A stretch of 64,000 bases of DNA from Planctomycetota bacterium (lineage in GTDB: Bacteria > Planctomycetota > MHYJ01 > WSZJ01 > JACPWG01): positions 1 to 64,000 of the forward strand of contig JACPWG010000004.1 in NCBI GenBank assembly GCA_016197205.1, in the 5' to 3' direction. The notes beneath the pieces are model-generated. The model was not told where the DNA came from. It saw only the letters and a program-made list of their open reading frames with translations, and made no database searches. Position numbers and translations under genes: made by a program. The first letter of the stretch is position 1. Each line of letters begins with the position of its first letter. This document shows positions 27,601 to 36,462 of this stretch, piece by piece.

Positions 27601-28139
27601 GGGTCCGGCGGGCGCGCGGGGACTTGGTGGGCGCCGAGGCGGATCTGAGCGAGGCCATCCGCCTCAGCCCGACGCTCGCGGGCGCCTGGTCCGACCGGGC
27701 CGGCCTGCGGCGGGCGCGCGGGGATCGAAAGGGCGCCCTCGAGGACTACAGCGAGGCGATCCGTCTGGTCCCTGAGCGCGCGGATTTTCGACACAACCGC
27801 GCCGTCACGCGGGCGGAGGTCGGCGACCGGCCGGGCGCGATCGAGGACTTCGCGGAGTCGCTGCGGCTGGAGCCTCGGGACGCGAAGGCGCGACTCGACC
27901 TGGGCCGGTTGCGGTTCGTGGAAGGGGACGTGGAAGGGGCGATGCGCGAGTTCGACGCGGCGCTGGCGCTGGAGCCGGCGAACCCGCTCCTTTTTTTGCT
28001 GCGTGCCGAGGCGTGGGTGGCGAAGGGGGACGCGGGCGCCGCGGCGGCGGACTGCGAGAAGGCGCTCGCGGTCGCGCCGGCGGGGTGGGAGCATCGGGGG
28101 GAGGCGGAGGAAATACTGAGGAAGGTGAGGGGGAAGTGA
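24690..28139 (+). CDS. Ser/Thr protein kinase with C-terminal TPR array
   Basis: Hanks-type kinase domain (about 48-320): LGRGGMGVVHKAW glycine loop, VALKTL lysine, HRDVKPANILLD, VGDFGLAKE and GTPHYMSPEQ, all catalytic residues present. The planctomycete-style trailer 'GEPIRARPTTFTHRLARRA' precedes one membrane helix (about 350-370). The rest of the 1149 residues is about 18 TPR units (DPxxAxAxxxRGxxxxxxGxxxxAxxDxxxAxxL), presumably periplasmic if the single helix spans the membrane. Likely a sensor or scaffold kinase. The last codons and the stop lie inside an 11-bp tandem repeat, so the C-terminus is variable by slippage. Confidence 0.9.
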   Translation: MPDSPSTPDPRLGTPSDEPTVAGETALRPSTVAPSGVRGSQADEPRGEAFGRYLLLAELGRGGMGVVHKAWDRELRRTVALKTLLSASAPSESDVDRFQREARAAGRLRHPNLVQVHDVGEWAGRHYFTMDFIEGESLEAARGRLSLARFVEVLRDAAAGLFAAHQAGVIHRDVKPANILLDAAGRAYVGDFGLAKEVRAGSGGERSTVSGAVLGTPHYMSPEQAGSRLKDIGPRSDLWSLGVILYERLAGRAPFEGEGVVELLRQILESDPSPPSRLAPGVPRDLETICLKCLAKDPARRYQTAEDVGNDLGRYLAGEPIRARPTTFTHRLARRAARNKLAAGALGAAVLLAATLGLYFVANRARQERLVRERLAAAKAAAGRGDPRAAVMSLTLVLALDPANAEAAAQLPSCEKALAARAAAEAEERQSLEVERARRARRERAEPNYLKGKLASLETEGALREGIDYLSKALAVDPDFAEALYERGHRRFLLLDAAEALADLERAAALGPGVAAHAQYLRARVLMEVLHDAPAAEAALAELLRVDPSSEFALAGRARLAAIAGRADEALRLCREVENAGHGLEDIWIVRGYVLEQPGPARDLDGALAAYDKALELRPRSLPARHHRGNVLRARGLLDAAIAEYDAVLRVNPGVVESIFSRGQAFLEKGELARAAADADLIVARHPGHALAYVLRGGIRLAAWELDRAIEEYTRALDADPRQVFALLGRGKARRQRRAWAAAFEDAERAVALAPRFADALAERASSLQLLGRTAEALAEAERAVQADPQCSTAHFARGAALQLGRADFAGALAEFSKALELCPRNFEARFQRGIVEQALGQPAAAVSDLEQVVARQPLNGLAWAMRGFAKLDLGDAAAGRAEIDRGVELCPDLPDPLRIRAEARRLASDFEGAIADYDRLLALNPKDAVSRANRGICKWKRKDLDGAAADCEEAIRTDAATPAAWYTRGRVRRARGDLVGAEADLSEAIRLSPTLAGAWSDRAGLRRARGDRKGALEDYSEAIRLVPERADFRHNRAVTRAEVGDRPGAIEDFAESLRLEPRDAKARLDLGRLRFVEGDVEGAMREFDAALALEPANPLLFLLRAEAWVAKGDAGAAAADCEKALAVAPAGWEHRGEAEEILRKVRGK

Positions 28140-28188
28140 GGGGGAAGTGAGGGGGAAGTGAGGGGGAAGTGAGGGGGAAGTGAGGGGG
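28125..28188 (+). repeat. 11-bp tandem repeat, about six copies
   Basis: The unit GTGAGGGGGAA is repeated head to tail about six times. It overlaps the 3' end of the kinase gene: the TGA at 28137 is formed by the second unit. Because 11 is not a multiple of three, a change in copy number upstream of that stop would alter the C-terminal residues. Confidence 0.85.
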
Positions 28189-29601
28189 CATGTGCCGGCG
28201 ACAAAGTGGGTAGGCCGGGAAGGGTGGAAGGGGGGAAAAACCACAGAGACTCAGCGCGGCGGGGCCGCAGCCGAGCGACGACGGAACCACAGATTGCACA
28301 GATTAACGACGATTTCACAGATTCGTAATCTGTGTAATCGCGTAGAATCTGTGGAATCTGTGGTTTTCGTGGCGTTCGACACAAGCAAAAATTGTCGCAA
28401 GAAAACAAATTTCGAACGATTAGCAGCGCAGAGACGCTGAGGACGGTGGGTACTGTGAATGCCGGGGACACATATCGCAAAAAAAACTGGCATGGGGAGT
28501 CGGAAGCGGGTTGCGGGCGGTTTTTTGGGGCGCGGCGTGAGAGATGCGTCGGCATTGCCACGCCGGAGGATCGGGCGTAGGGGCACGGCGTGGCCGTGCC
28601 CGCGAGAGGTCGACACGCGCTCGACTTCGCGCCGATCGGTGCTTGCGCCGAATCCCCTGCGACGGGTATCATGTCACGGCGCCTCCGGGTGGAGAGCCTG
28701 ACCCCCACGTGCGCTCAGGTCCCCGCGGCGCGGCCCCACCGGCCCCGTGACGAAGTCCAGTCACGATGCCTGGGGGCGCGGGCCTCCGGCCCGCGCGACT
28801 TGCCACAGGAGCTGCGACTTGCCGTGACGCCGTCGACGACGAGGTCTGAAGTTCGTCCACGGGCCCATCGAGGGAGGACGTCGGGATGAGAGAGACTGGG
28901 CCGGGCGCCGGAGCCCCAGCCGGTGGTACCCCGCGACCGGCGGGGCCGCCCCTCACCCCAGCCCTCTCCCCGAAGGGGAGCGGCGGGGAGCGCGCGGGGG
29001 GGAGCGGAGACCCGCGCGGGGATGCCACGGAGTCCCTTTCCCCGGCGCAGATGCCGACGCCGCCCTCGCCCACCCCGGCATCGTCCAGGTCCTCGCCTTC
29101 GGCGGGCTGGGGGAGCTCTGGCGGGCCGTCGCGCAACGGTCGCACTTTCGCTTCTCTTTCACACGATCACCCCAGTAGAATGGTCCATCTCCGAATCCGA
29201 CCTGCTACACCGAGTGCCTGTTTTGCGTTCGCACGACAACGCCGGAGCCGGGCCTCGGCCAGGCAGCGGGCTCCCGAAGGCCACGGCGCTGTTTGTAGTT
29301 CCGCCTTCAGGCGGACCGAGCTACGATGCGTTGGCCATGCTCCGAAACGATCCGCCTGAAGTCGGACCTGCGCACGGGCTCGGACCGCAGTCCTGCTACG
29401 GCTAGCGCTGTAACGGTACGCAATTCCCTCGCAGGGGAGAGGGTCGGACCTGCGCACCGAAGCTCGCCGCACCTGTCGCCCGAAGCGCCTAGCGCGAAGG
29501 GGGAGCGAGCGAAGGAGGGGTGAGGGGTGGCACGGGCGTCGCGCCCGTTTCCGACTTTGGTTGCAGCCACCCGCGTTAGGCCACGTGCCGGAGAACTCGA
29601 C
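28189..29601. other. 1.4-kb repeat-rich intergenic region, no secure gene
   Basis: A mosaic of dispersed elements. 28300-28363 is an inverted repeat built on ACAGATT/AATCTGT words. 28575-28606 is the GGGGCACGG palindrome. 28752-28800 is a GCGGGCCTCCGGCCCGC palindrome shared with 3746. 28949-28982 has 'ccctcaccccagccctctcc' with its inverse at 29430-29528. 29294-29365 has 'ccgccttcaggcgg' with its inverse. A frame ending at the TAG at 29176 reads 'ALAHPGIVQVLAFGGLGELWRAV' and may be the decayed end of a lost gene. Confidence 0.6.
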
Positions 29602-29982
29602 ATGGGATGGACGCACGTCACGGCCCGATTGACGGCGCTCACCGGGCGTCGAAAGGCGTACCAAGGGGAGTTCCTCGTCGATACCGGCGCCATCGACAGC
29701 ATGGCCCCGCGCGAGCGGCTGAAGCGGGCGGGCATCAAGCCCGAGGGGAAGCGCGTCTACGAACTGGCCGACGGCACGGCGATCGAGCACGAGTACGGGT
29801 TCGCCCGGATCGCGTTCCTCGGCGAGACGACGGTGACGCCCGTGATCTTCGGCCCGCCGGGATGCGAGCCGCTCCTCGGAGTCCTCGCCCTGGAGGGGAT
29901 GGGCATCTCCGTCGATCCCGTGACGCGTACGTTCCACCGCCTGCACGCCAAGCCGCTCAAGGCATGGGTTGGCCGCGTTTGA
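29602..29982 (+). CDS. Retropepsin-like clan AA aspartyl protease
   Basis: A 126-residue single-domain protein with the aspartic protease core 'GEFLVDTGAIDSMAP' (catalytic DTG, about residue 25) and the matching second half 'PLLGVLALEGMGISVDPVTRTFHRL', where bacterial members have 'LLGxxxLExxGLxVDP'. Single-domain enzymes of this type act as homodimers, each giving one Asp. Cytoplasmic, no signal peptide. Start ATG 29602 with GGAGA; an upstream in-frame start at 29527 would translate repeat DNA. Often found with toxin-antitoxin or mobile genes, but here it is alone among repeats. Target unknown. Confidence 0.75.
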   Translation: MGWTHVTARLTALTGRRKAYQGEFLVDTGAIDSMAPRERLKRAGIKPEGKRVYELADGTAIEHEYGFARIAFLGETTVTPVIFGPPGCEPLLGVLALEGMGISVDPVTRTFHRLHAKPLKAWVGRV

Positions 29983-30455
29983 AATGCGGTCACCGGCCCA
30001 GGCGCCCGCTGCTCCTCCGCGAGGGGGACACGCTATGGGTTGCCGCAGGCCGTGTCGCCAAAGGGACGGGCCCAAGGCCCGCCCCTACGTCCAAACGACG
30101 GTCTCCGCTTCCCCGCACGCCGCCCGATCTGCACCATGCCGTAGCTCGGATTCGAGACAGACCCCGCCGGCGGTCACCCCTCGCAAGCACCACCTCTCTG
30201 CGTGCGTCCGCAGTCGTTCATGCCTCCGGCAACGCCGTGGCGCGGGAGTTGCGCTGAGCCCGTCGCGTCCGATGATTCAGCCCCTCGGGCGGTCGCGAAG
30301 CCCTCAGTACTTCACATCGGACCCTCGCAGCACGCGGACGCGGACCGTGCCTTCTCCCTCTTGAGCACGAACTTGCGGCCCACGCTGACAACTTTACATG
30401 CGCTCCTGGTCAAACCTTTACAGGCGAGCCGGCATTACCCGCAGGAGGCCAGTCG
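29983..30455. other. Gene-free stretch upstream of the A2M gene
   Basis: It contains a GGGC-rich palindrome (about 30062-30088) followed by 'cacgccgcccgatctg' (about 30116-30131), matching the copy at 2402-2540. The A2M promoter presumably lies in the right half; I see no clear -35/-10 pair. Confidence 0.5.
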
Positions 30456-33400
30456 ATGAGGTTACACCCCCGTCGCGCCTTGACCCTCACATGTACCCTT
30501 TTTCCGTGCGCCCTGCTCTTCGCGGCCACGGCCCGCGCGCAGGACGCCTCGACCGAGGACGATGCCCCGCTCATCACGCGACTCGCGCCGGTCGAGACCT
30601 ACCTCTTTCTGCCCCAGGCCTTCGTCGCGGGCTCGCCCGCGGCCATTCGCGTCTCGGTGCGCGAGCCCGTTTCCCTCCTCGAGGCGCGGCCGGCGGAGGG
30701 GGCCGAGGTACGGATCGCGCTCGAGGGGCTCTCGGGCGCGCCGCTCGTCCTCTTCGAGGGCCGGACCGACGCGACCGGGTGCGTCTCCGCGCGCGTGACC
30801 CTGCCCGACGTCCCGGAGGGGCGCGCGACGCTTCGCATCCAGGCGGTCACCTCGCGCGGCCGACGCGACCTCCAGCGCGAGATCCAGGTGCGCGCGGACC
30901 GGAAGTCCATCCTGCTCACCACCGACAAGCCGCTCTATCAGCCCGGCCAGGTCATCCGCCTCCGCGCGCTGGCCGTGCAGGAGTCCACGCTCGTCCCGGC
31001 CGCGCGCGCGGCGCTGACCTTCGTCATCGACGATGCGAAGGGGAACAAGGTCTTCAAGCGCGGCGTGCCCACGTCCGAGTACGGGGTCGCGTCCGCGGAC
31101 TTCACGCTCGCCGACGAAGTGCTCCTCGGCGACTACACGGTCTCGGCGCAAGTCGGCGCCGCGCAGTCAAAAAAAACCGTCGTCGTGAAGCGCTACGTAC
31201 TGCCGAAATTCCGACCGGTCGTCACGACCGATCGCACGTCGTACCTCCCGCGCGAGACGGTCCGCGGCGAGGTCCAGGCCGACTATCTCTTCGGCAAGCC
31301 CGTCGCCGGCGCCGAGGTCCACGTGCGCGCTTCGACCTTCGACGCCGAATTCCACGAGTTCGCCGAGGTTTCCGTGAAGACCGACGAGCGTGGGCACGCG
31401 TCGTTCGAAGTCACCCTGCCGGAGTCGTTCGTCGGGCAGCCGCTCGACAAGGGGAACGCGCTCCTCAAGCTCGACGTCTCCGTGCGGGATACGGCCGGAC
31501 ACGCGGAAGAAGTCGCGCGCACGCTCCCGGTGACGAGCGCGCCCGTCCTGGTCGCCGCCATTCCCGAAAGCGGACGGCTCGTGCCGGGGGTCGAGAACCG
31601 GATCTACCTCGTGGCCACCTACCCCGACGGCACGCCGGCCGCCGGCGCCGAGGTGGACCTCGACATCCTCCCGCCGATCCAGCGGGAAGGAGGGCTCTAC
31701 GTGGGCCCGGACGAGACGCCGGACCCGGCCTCACGCGGGGAGCCGGTCGAGTCGATCGACACGCTGCAAAGCGTCACCGGTCCGACGGGCATCGCGACGA
31801 TCTTGTACGAGCCCCAGCCCGACCATCTGGAGGCGGGCGGGTACGACACGGCGCCGCGGGCCTTCGCGACCGAGTACTCGTCCGCGGGGGAGGAGCGCTA
31901 CGTCGAGCACCCGCGCGTCCGCTGCAGGCTGCGGGTCCGCGACGCGCACGGCTCGCATCACATGGTCGTCACGCGGCTGGAAACCGAGGGATACGGGCGG
32001 CAGGTGCTGGTCCGGCTCGACAAGGCGATCTACGCGCCCGGCGAAGCGATGGTCGTCGAAGTCTTGTCGCCGACCCACGGAGGGACCGTGTTCCTCGACA
32101 TCCTCCGGAACAAGCAGACCGTCCTGGCGACGATGGCGCAGGTGGAGTCCGGACGCGCGCGCTACGAGTTCGTCCCGGGCCCCGACCTCTTCGGCAGCCT
32201 CGAGGTCCACGCCTATCAGGTCCTGCCCGGCGGGGACATCGTGCGCGATGGGAAAGTCGCGTACGTGCAACCGGCGGAGGCCCTGCGGATCAAGGTCGAG
32301 ACCGACCGACCGGAATACAAGCCCGGTGAGTCGGGCGTGCTGCGCTTTCAGGTGACGGACGCGTCCGGGCGGCCCGCGCAGGCCGCGCTCGGGCTCGTGA
32401 TCGTCGACGAGGCCGTGTACGCGCTGCAGGACATGCAGCCGGGGCTCGAGCGCGTGTACTTCACGCTGCAGAAGGAGCTGGCCGAACCGAAGTACGCGAT
32501 CAAGTACGCGCCGGCCTCCGTACCGGAGCTGACCTGCGCTCAGCACCTCGATGCCGACCGACAGGAGATCGCCTGCGTCCTCCTGGCGTCCGCCGATCCG
32601 TGCCCGCGCTACGACTGGACCGTGAACCCCGCGACGATGCGCGCCGAGGTGGCCACGGAGCAGTGCCAGACGATCGCCGAGGGGCTGGAGGCGTTCATCG
32701 AGGCCGGCAAATCGTTCTCGCGCTACGATGCGGGGAACGGCCGCTGGGACTTTCGAAAGGACTTGCTCGACGTGCTCGTGGAGGAGGGGCGCGTCCCGGC
32801 GGCGGCCTTGCGTGACCCCTGGAAGGGGCGGATCGGCCTCTCGGAGCTGGCCCAGGTGCTCGCCGGCTTCGAGTTCGATCGCGTCGCGCCCGCGGCGTTG
32901 CAGGTGCGCAAGCAGCTCTTGTGGGACACGATCGTCCGGTACCGCTGCGAGGCCGGAGTGCTCTCGGCAGGGCCGGCCGGCGGGCCCTACGCCTGGCGCA
33001 AGGGGCTGCTCGAAGAAGTCATGCGGGAGTCGGGGCTGCCCGCGTCCGCGGCGCTCGACCCTTGGGGCGTGCCGTTGACGCTGGAGAAACTCGCGCGGGA
33101 GGAGAAGGCGTTTCAGCCGACGAATGTGGCGCGCGCGATCCTTGCGAACCGTCTGGAGCGGGTCCTGCCGGCGCTGGAGGCTTACGTGGAACGGCGAGGG
33201 CTGCTCGAGCTCGCCGAGGCCGACTCGGAGACCGGGGAGTGGCATTACCAGGGCGGCGCCCTCGAGCGCGTGGCCGAGACCGAGGGGCTGGGGGAGGATG
33301 CCCTTTGCGACGCCTGCGGCCGGCCGCTCTCGCTCGCGGAGCTGGCGGCCGCGCCGGCCTTCGCGCGCCTCACCCCCGCGGCGGTCGGGCGCGTCGCGTT

Positions 33401-36104
33401 CGAGCGGCGCACCGAGCGCCTGAAGGGGGTGATCGCGAATTTCCTGAGCCGGCGCCGACGGGCGGTGCTCGACCTGCGGATGCAGGCCCGCTGTCTGCCC
33501 ATGGACCTGGCCGAGCAGCTCACCGGGCCGGACGGGGCGGTGGCCCCGGCGGAGTGGAACGACCCCTGGGGGCAGGCCCTCCGCGTGGTCGAACTGCGCG
33601 GGCGGCGGGACGCCGCGCCGGCGGGCTGGTGGTCCTTCCACGCCCTGGTCTCGGACGGCCCGGACCAGAGGCCGGGCACGCCCGACGACTTGGCGATGCC
33701 CGAGCCGGCGAATGGTTCGGTCGCGGTCGTCACGACGGACGCCGCGCTCATCCCGGAGTCGGAGCTCGAGCGCGTCGAGGGAGCGGCGCTGCGGCTGGGC
33801 GAGCTCACCCTTGATTTCGGCGGCGGACGCGGCGGCGGCTCCGTCGGCGCATCGTTCGGGGCGAGTTTCTCCACGGCGATGTTCGCCGGCGACGACGGGG
33901 GAGGGGGCGGCGGAGGCGGCGGGCCGGGAGTTTCGGACGCGATCCGGGTGCGCGAGAAATTCCCGGAGACGCTGGTCTGGCGGCCGGAGCTGGTGACCGA
34001 CGAGAAGGGGGCGGCGGAGCTGCCGCTGGAAATGGCCGACTCGATCACCACGTGGCGGCTCAGCGCGAGCGGGTCCTCGAAGGGCGGGCTGCTGGGTTCG
34101 GCCACGGCCGGCATCCGGTGCTTCCAGGATTTCTTCGTGGACCTCGACCTGCCCGTCTCGCTCACGCAGCACGACGAGGTCGCCGTCCCGGTCGCGGTCT
34201 ACAACTACTTGAAAGAACCGCAGACCGTGCGGCTGGAGGTGCAGCTCGACCCGGCGAGCCCCGGCTTCGAGCTGCTCGAGGAGGCCGTGAAATCGGTCGC
34301 GCTCCAGCCCGGCCAGGTGACGTCGGTCTCGTATCGGGTACGCGTGAAAGAGATCGGCCGGCAGACCCTGACCGTCGTCGCGCGCGGGACGCGCATGAAT
34401 GACGCGGTGCGTCGTTCGGTGGACGTCGTGCCGGACGGCAAGCTCTTCGAACAGACGGTGAACGAGCGGCTCGGCGCGCGCGCTGTGCACACGTTCGTCA
34501 TCCCGGAGCGGGCCATCGACCGGTCGCTCGGGCTCGTGGCGAAGGTCTACCCGGGCGCGTTCAGTCAGGTCGTGGAAGGGATCGAGGGCTTGCTCGGCAT
34601 GCCTCACGGCTGATTCGAGCAGACGTCGTCCTTCACCTACCCGAACGTGTTGGTGTTGGACTACCTGAAGAGGACCCGTCGGGTCACTCCGGAGATCCAG
34701 ATGCGCGCGGAAGAGCTGGTGAACGTCGGCTATCAGCGGCTGCTCACGTTCGAGGTGGACGGCGGAGGTTTCGAATGGTACGGCCGGCCGCCGGCCAACA
34801 TCGTACTCTCGGCCTATGGCCTGCTCGAATTCAAGGACATGTCGAAGGTCTTCGAGGTGGACGAGCGGATCCTGGAGCGGACGCGTGCGTACATCCTGGG
34901 CTGCCAGGACCAGGCCACGGGCTCGTGGGACCTCGGAGGCGCGAGCACGACCTGGAGCTGGACCGACCTGTCCGGCCGGTTGGTCGTGACGGCCTATGTG
35001 ACGTGGTCGTTGGCGGAGGCCGGAGAGCGCGGTCCGGAGGTCGCGGCCGCGGTGGCCTACCTGAAGGCCCACGTCGCGGACGCGGGCGGGAGCCAGTACG
35101 CGCTCGCGCTGGTGGCGAATGCGCTCGTCGCGTTCGATCCCGCCGATCCGGGGTCCGTGGCGCTGCTGGATCGACTGGACGCGGCGCAGCGGCGCGATGC
35201 CGCCCGCGGCGTGACGTGGTGGGAGGCGAACGCGGGCGGCGCGGACGCGAAGGGGAGCGGCCCGACCGTGACCTTTGCGACCGGGGACTCGGCTACGATC
35301 GAGACGACCGCGCTGGTGGCGTACGCGATGATCCGGACGTCGCGCTTTCCGGGGACGGTGAACGGCGCCCTTACGTACCTGGCGAAGTCGAAAGACGCGC
35401 GGGGGACGTGGGGCTCGACTTCGGCGACGATCCTGGCCATGAAGGCGATCCTTGCGGGGATGGGGGAGGGCACGCTGAAGGGGCCCGTCGAGATCTCGTT
35501 CACGGCGAACGGGGTCACGAAGAAGGTGAGCATCGCCCCGGACCAAGGGGACGTGCTGTCGATCGTGGACCTGCACGAGTGCGCGCGAAAGGGTACGAAC
35601 GAAGTCACCGTCGAGGTGCAGGGCGAGTCGAAGTTGATGTACCAGCTCGTCGCGCGCCACTGGCTGCCCTGGGCCGCGGTGGAGGGCGGGGCGGCCGAAA
35701 AGGGCGGCGCCGAGCGCCCGCTGGACATCAAGGTCGCGTACGATCGGACGTCGCTCGCGAAGAACGACGTGCTGAGGGCCGAGGCGACCGTGCGCTACAA
35801 GGGCGCGCAGCCCACCTTCATGGTGGTGGTGGAGCTGGGAATCCCGCCCGGCTTCACCGTGGACACGGACGGGCTCGATGCGCTCGTCGCGGATGGGCGC
35901 ATCGACCGGTACGGCCTGACCGGGCGGCAGATCCTGCTGTACCTGGGCGCGGTGCAGCCGGGTCAGTGGATCTCGTTGCCCTACAGTCTGCGTGCGCGGT
36001 TCCCCGTGAAGGCGAAAGCGCCGAAGAGCGTGGTCTACGAATACTACACCCCCGCGCATCGTGCGGAGTCGGCGCCGGTGGAAGTGGAGGTGCGCGGCGA
36101 GTAG
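30456..36104 (+). CDS. Alpha-2-macroglobulin-family protein with in-frame TGA at the thioester Cys (candidate selenoprotein)
   Basis: One continuous frame of 1882 sense codons apart from TGA at 34611 (codon 1386). Signal peptide (about 1-28), MG domains ('SILLTTDKPLYQPGQVIRLRAL', 'VVVKRYVLPKFRPVVTTDR'), a bait-region insert with Gly-rich and GspG-like segments (about 740-1150), and an A2M domain ('FPETLVWRPELVTDEKGAAELPL' region). Then 'GLLGMPHG-[TGA]-FEQTSSFTYPNV', where the family has GC(x)EQ. The thioester-domain toroid and receptor-binding domain follow without damage to 36104. The downstream part has no ribosome-binding site. Sec at the thioester position would give a selenoester trap. 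The alternative is a Cys-to-stop mutation or sequencing error. Confidence 0.8.
34611..34613 (+). other. In-frame TGA at thioester Cys codon (candidate selenocysteine codon)
   Basis: The A2M thioester motif reads M-P-H-G-TGA-F-E-Q-T-S-S, aligning TGA with the invariant Cys of the GCxEQ motif. The frame is the same before and after it. Confidence 0.6.
34628..34661 (+). promoter_or_regulatory. SECIS-like hairpin downstream of the TGA
   Basis: GUCC (34628-34631) pairs with GGAC (34658-34661), a symmetric UU/UU internal loop follows, then CACC (34634-34637) with GGUG (34652-34655), a U-U mismatch, AC with GU, a C-U mismatch and a C-G pair closing the loop GAAC (34643-34646). The loop begins 30 nt after the TGA with G first. 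This fits the known bacterial SECIS pattern (loop 16-37 nt downstream, G among the first two loop bases). The pairing is my manual fold. Confidence 0.45.
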
Positions 36105-36462
36105 CGGAGTGGGTGGCAAGGCCGCACCTTGCCATCCGAACCGCGACCGTCAGGGAGCGGTCTCGGCGTGCCCTTCCACCACCCCCGATTCGAACTCGCC
36201 AATCCGCATCCAAGGGTCGCCGGAGAACCGTCGGTGCTTCGTCTGCCCAGTGCAAACTGCCGCCGACCTCCCGCAAGACCGACCGGATGGTCTCGCTTCG
36301 TGGGCACGGCAGCGCCGTGCCCCTACCGTGGGGCGCCCCTCGTCGGCGCCCGCGCTCCGCTGCAATCCTTGGAGTGCGCGGGGCCGCGGCGAGGGCGGGC
36401 ACAAGGCCCGCCCCCATGTCCGGACGGGGCTCCGTCCTGCCTCCCCCTCCCCGGAAACGCCC
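36105..36462. repeat. Composite of three dispersed palindromes
   Basis: 36138-36165 carries 'accgcgaccgtcagggagcg'; 36298-36325 carries the inverted GGGCACGGC-GCCGTGCCC palindrome; 36330-36420 holds 'ggggcgcccc' and 'gggcgggcacaaggcccgcc' hairpins. No gene. Confidence 0.65.

Noticed and set aside
28886..29405. Overlapping plus-strand frames in the repeat region
   Set aside because: Their translations are the known peptide shadows of palindromic repeats, not proteins.
30456..34613. Treating the A2M as a 1385-residue complete protein ending at TGA
   Set aside because: It would end one residue before the functional core of the thioester motif, and the same frame continues with conserved A2M domains.
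31731..36119. 1462-codon open frame antisense to the A2M gene
   Set aside because: Same GC-bias shadow effect; translation has no recognisable family and the plus strand encodes a clear A2M.
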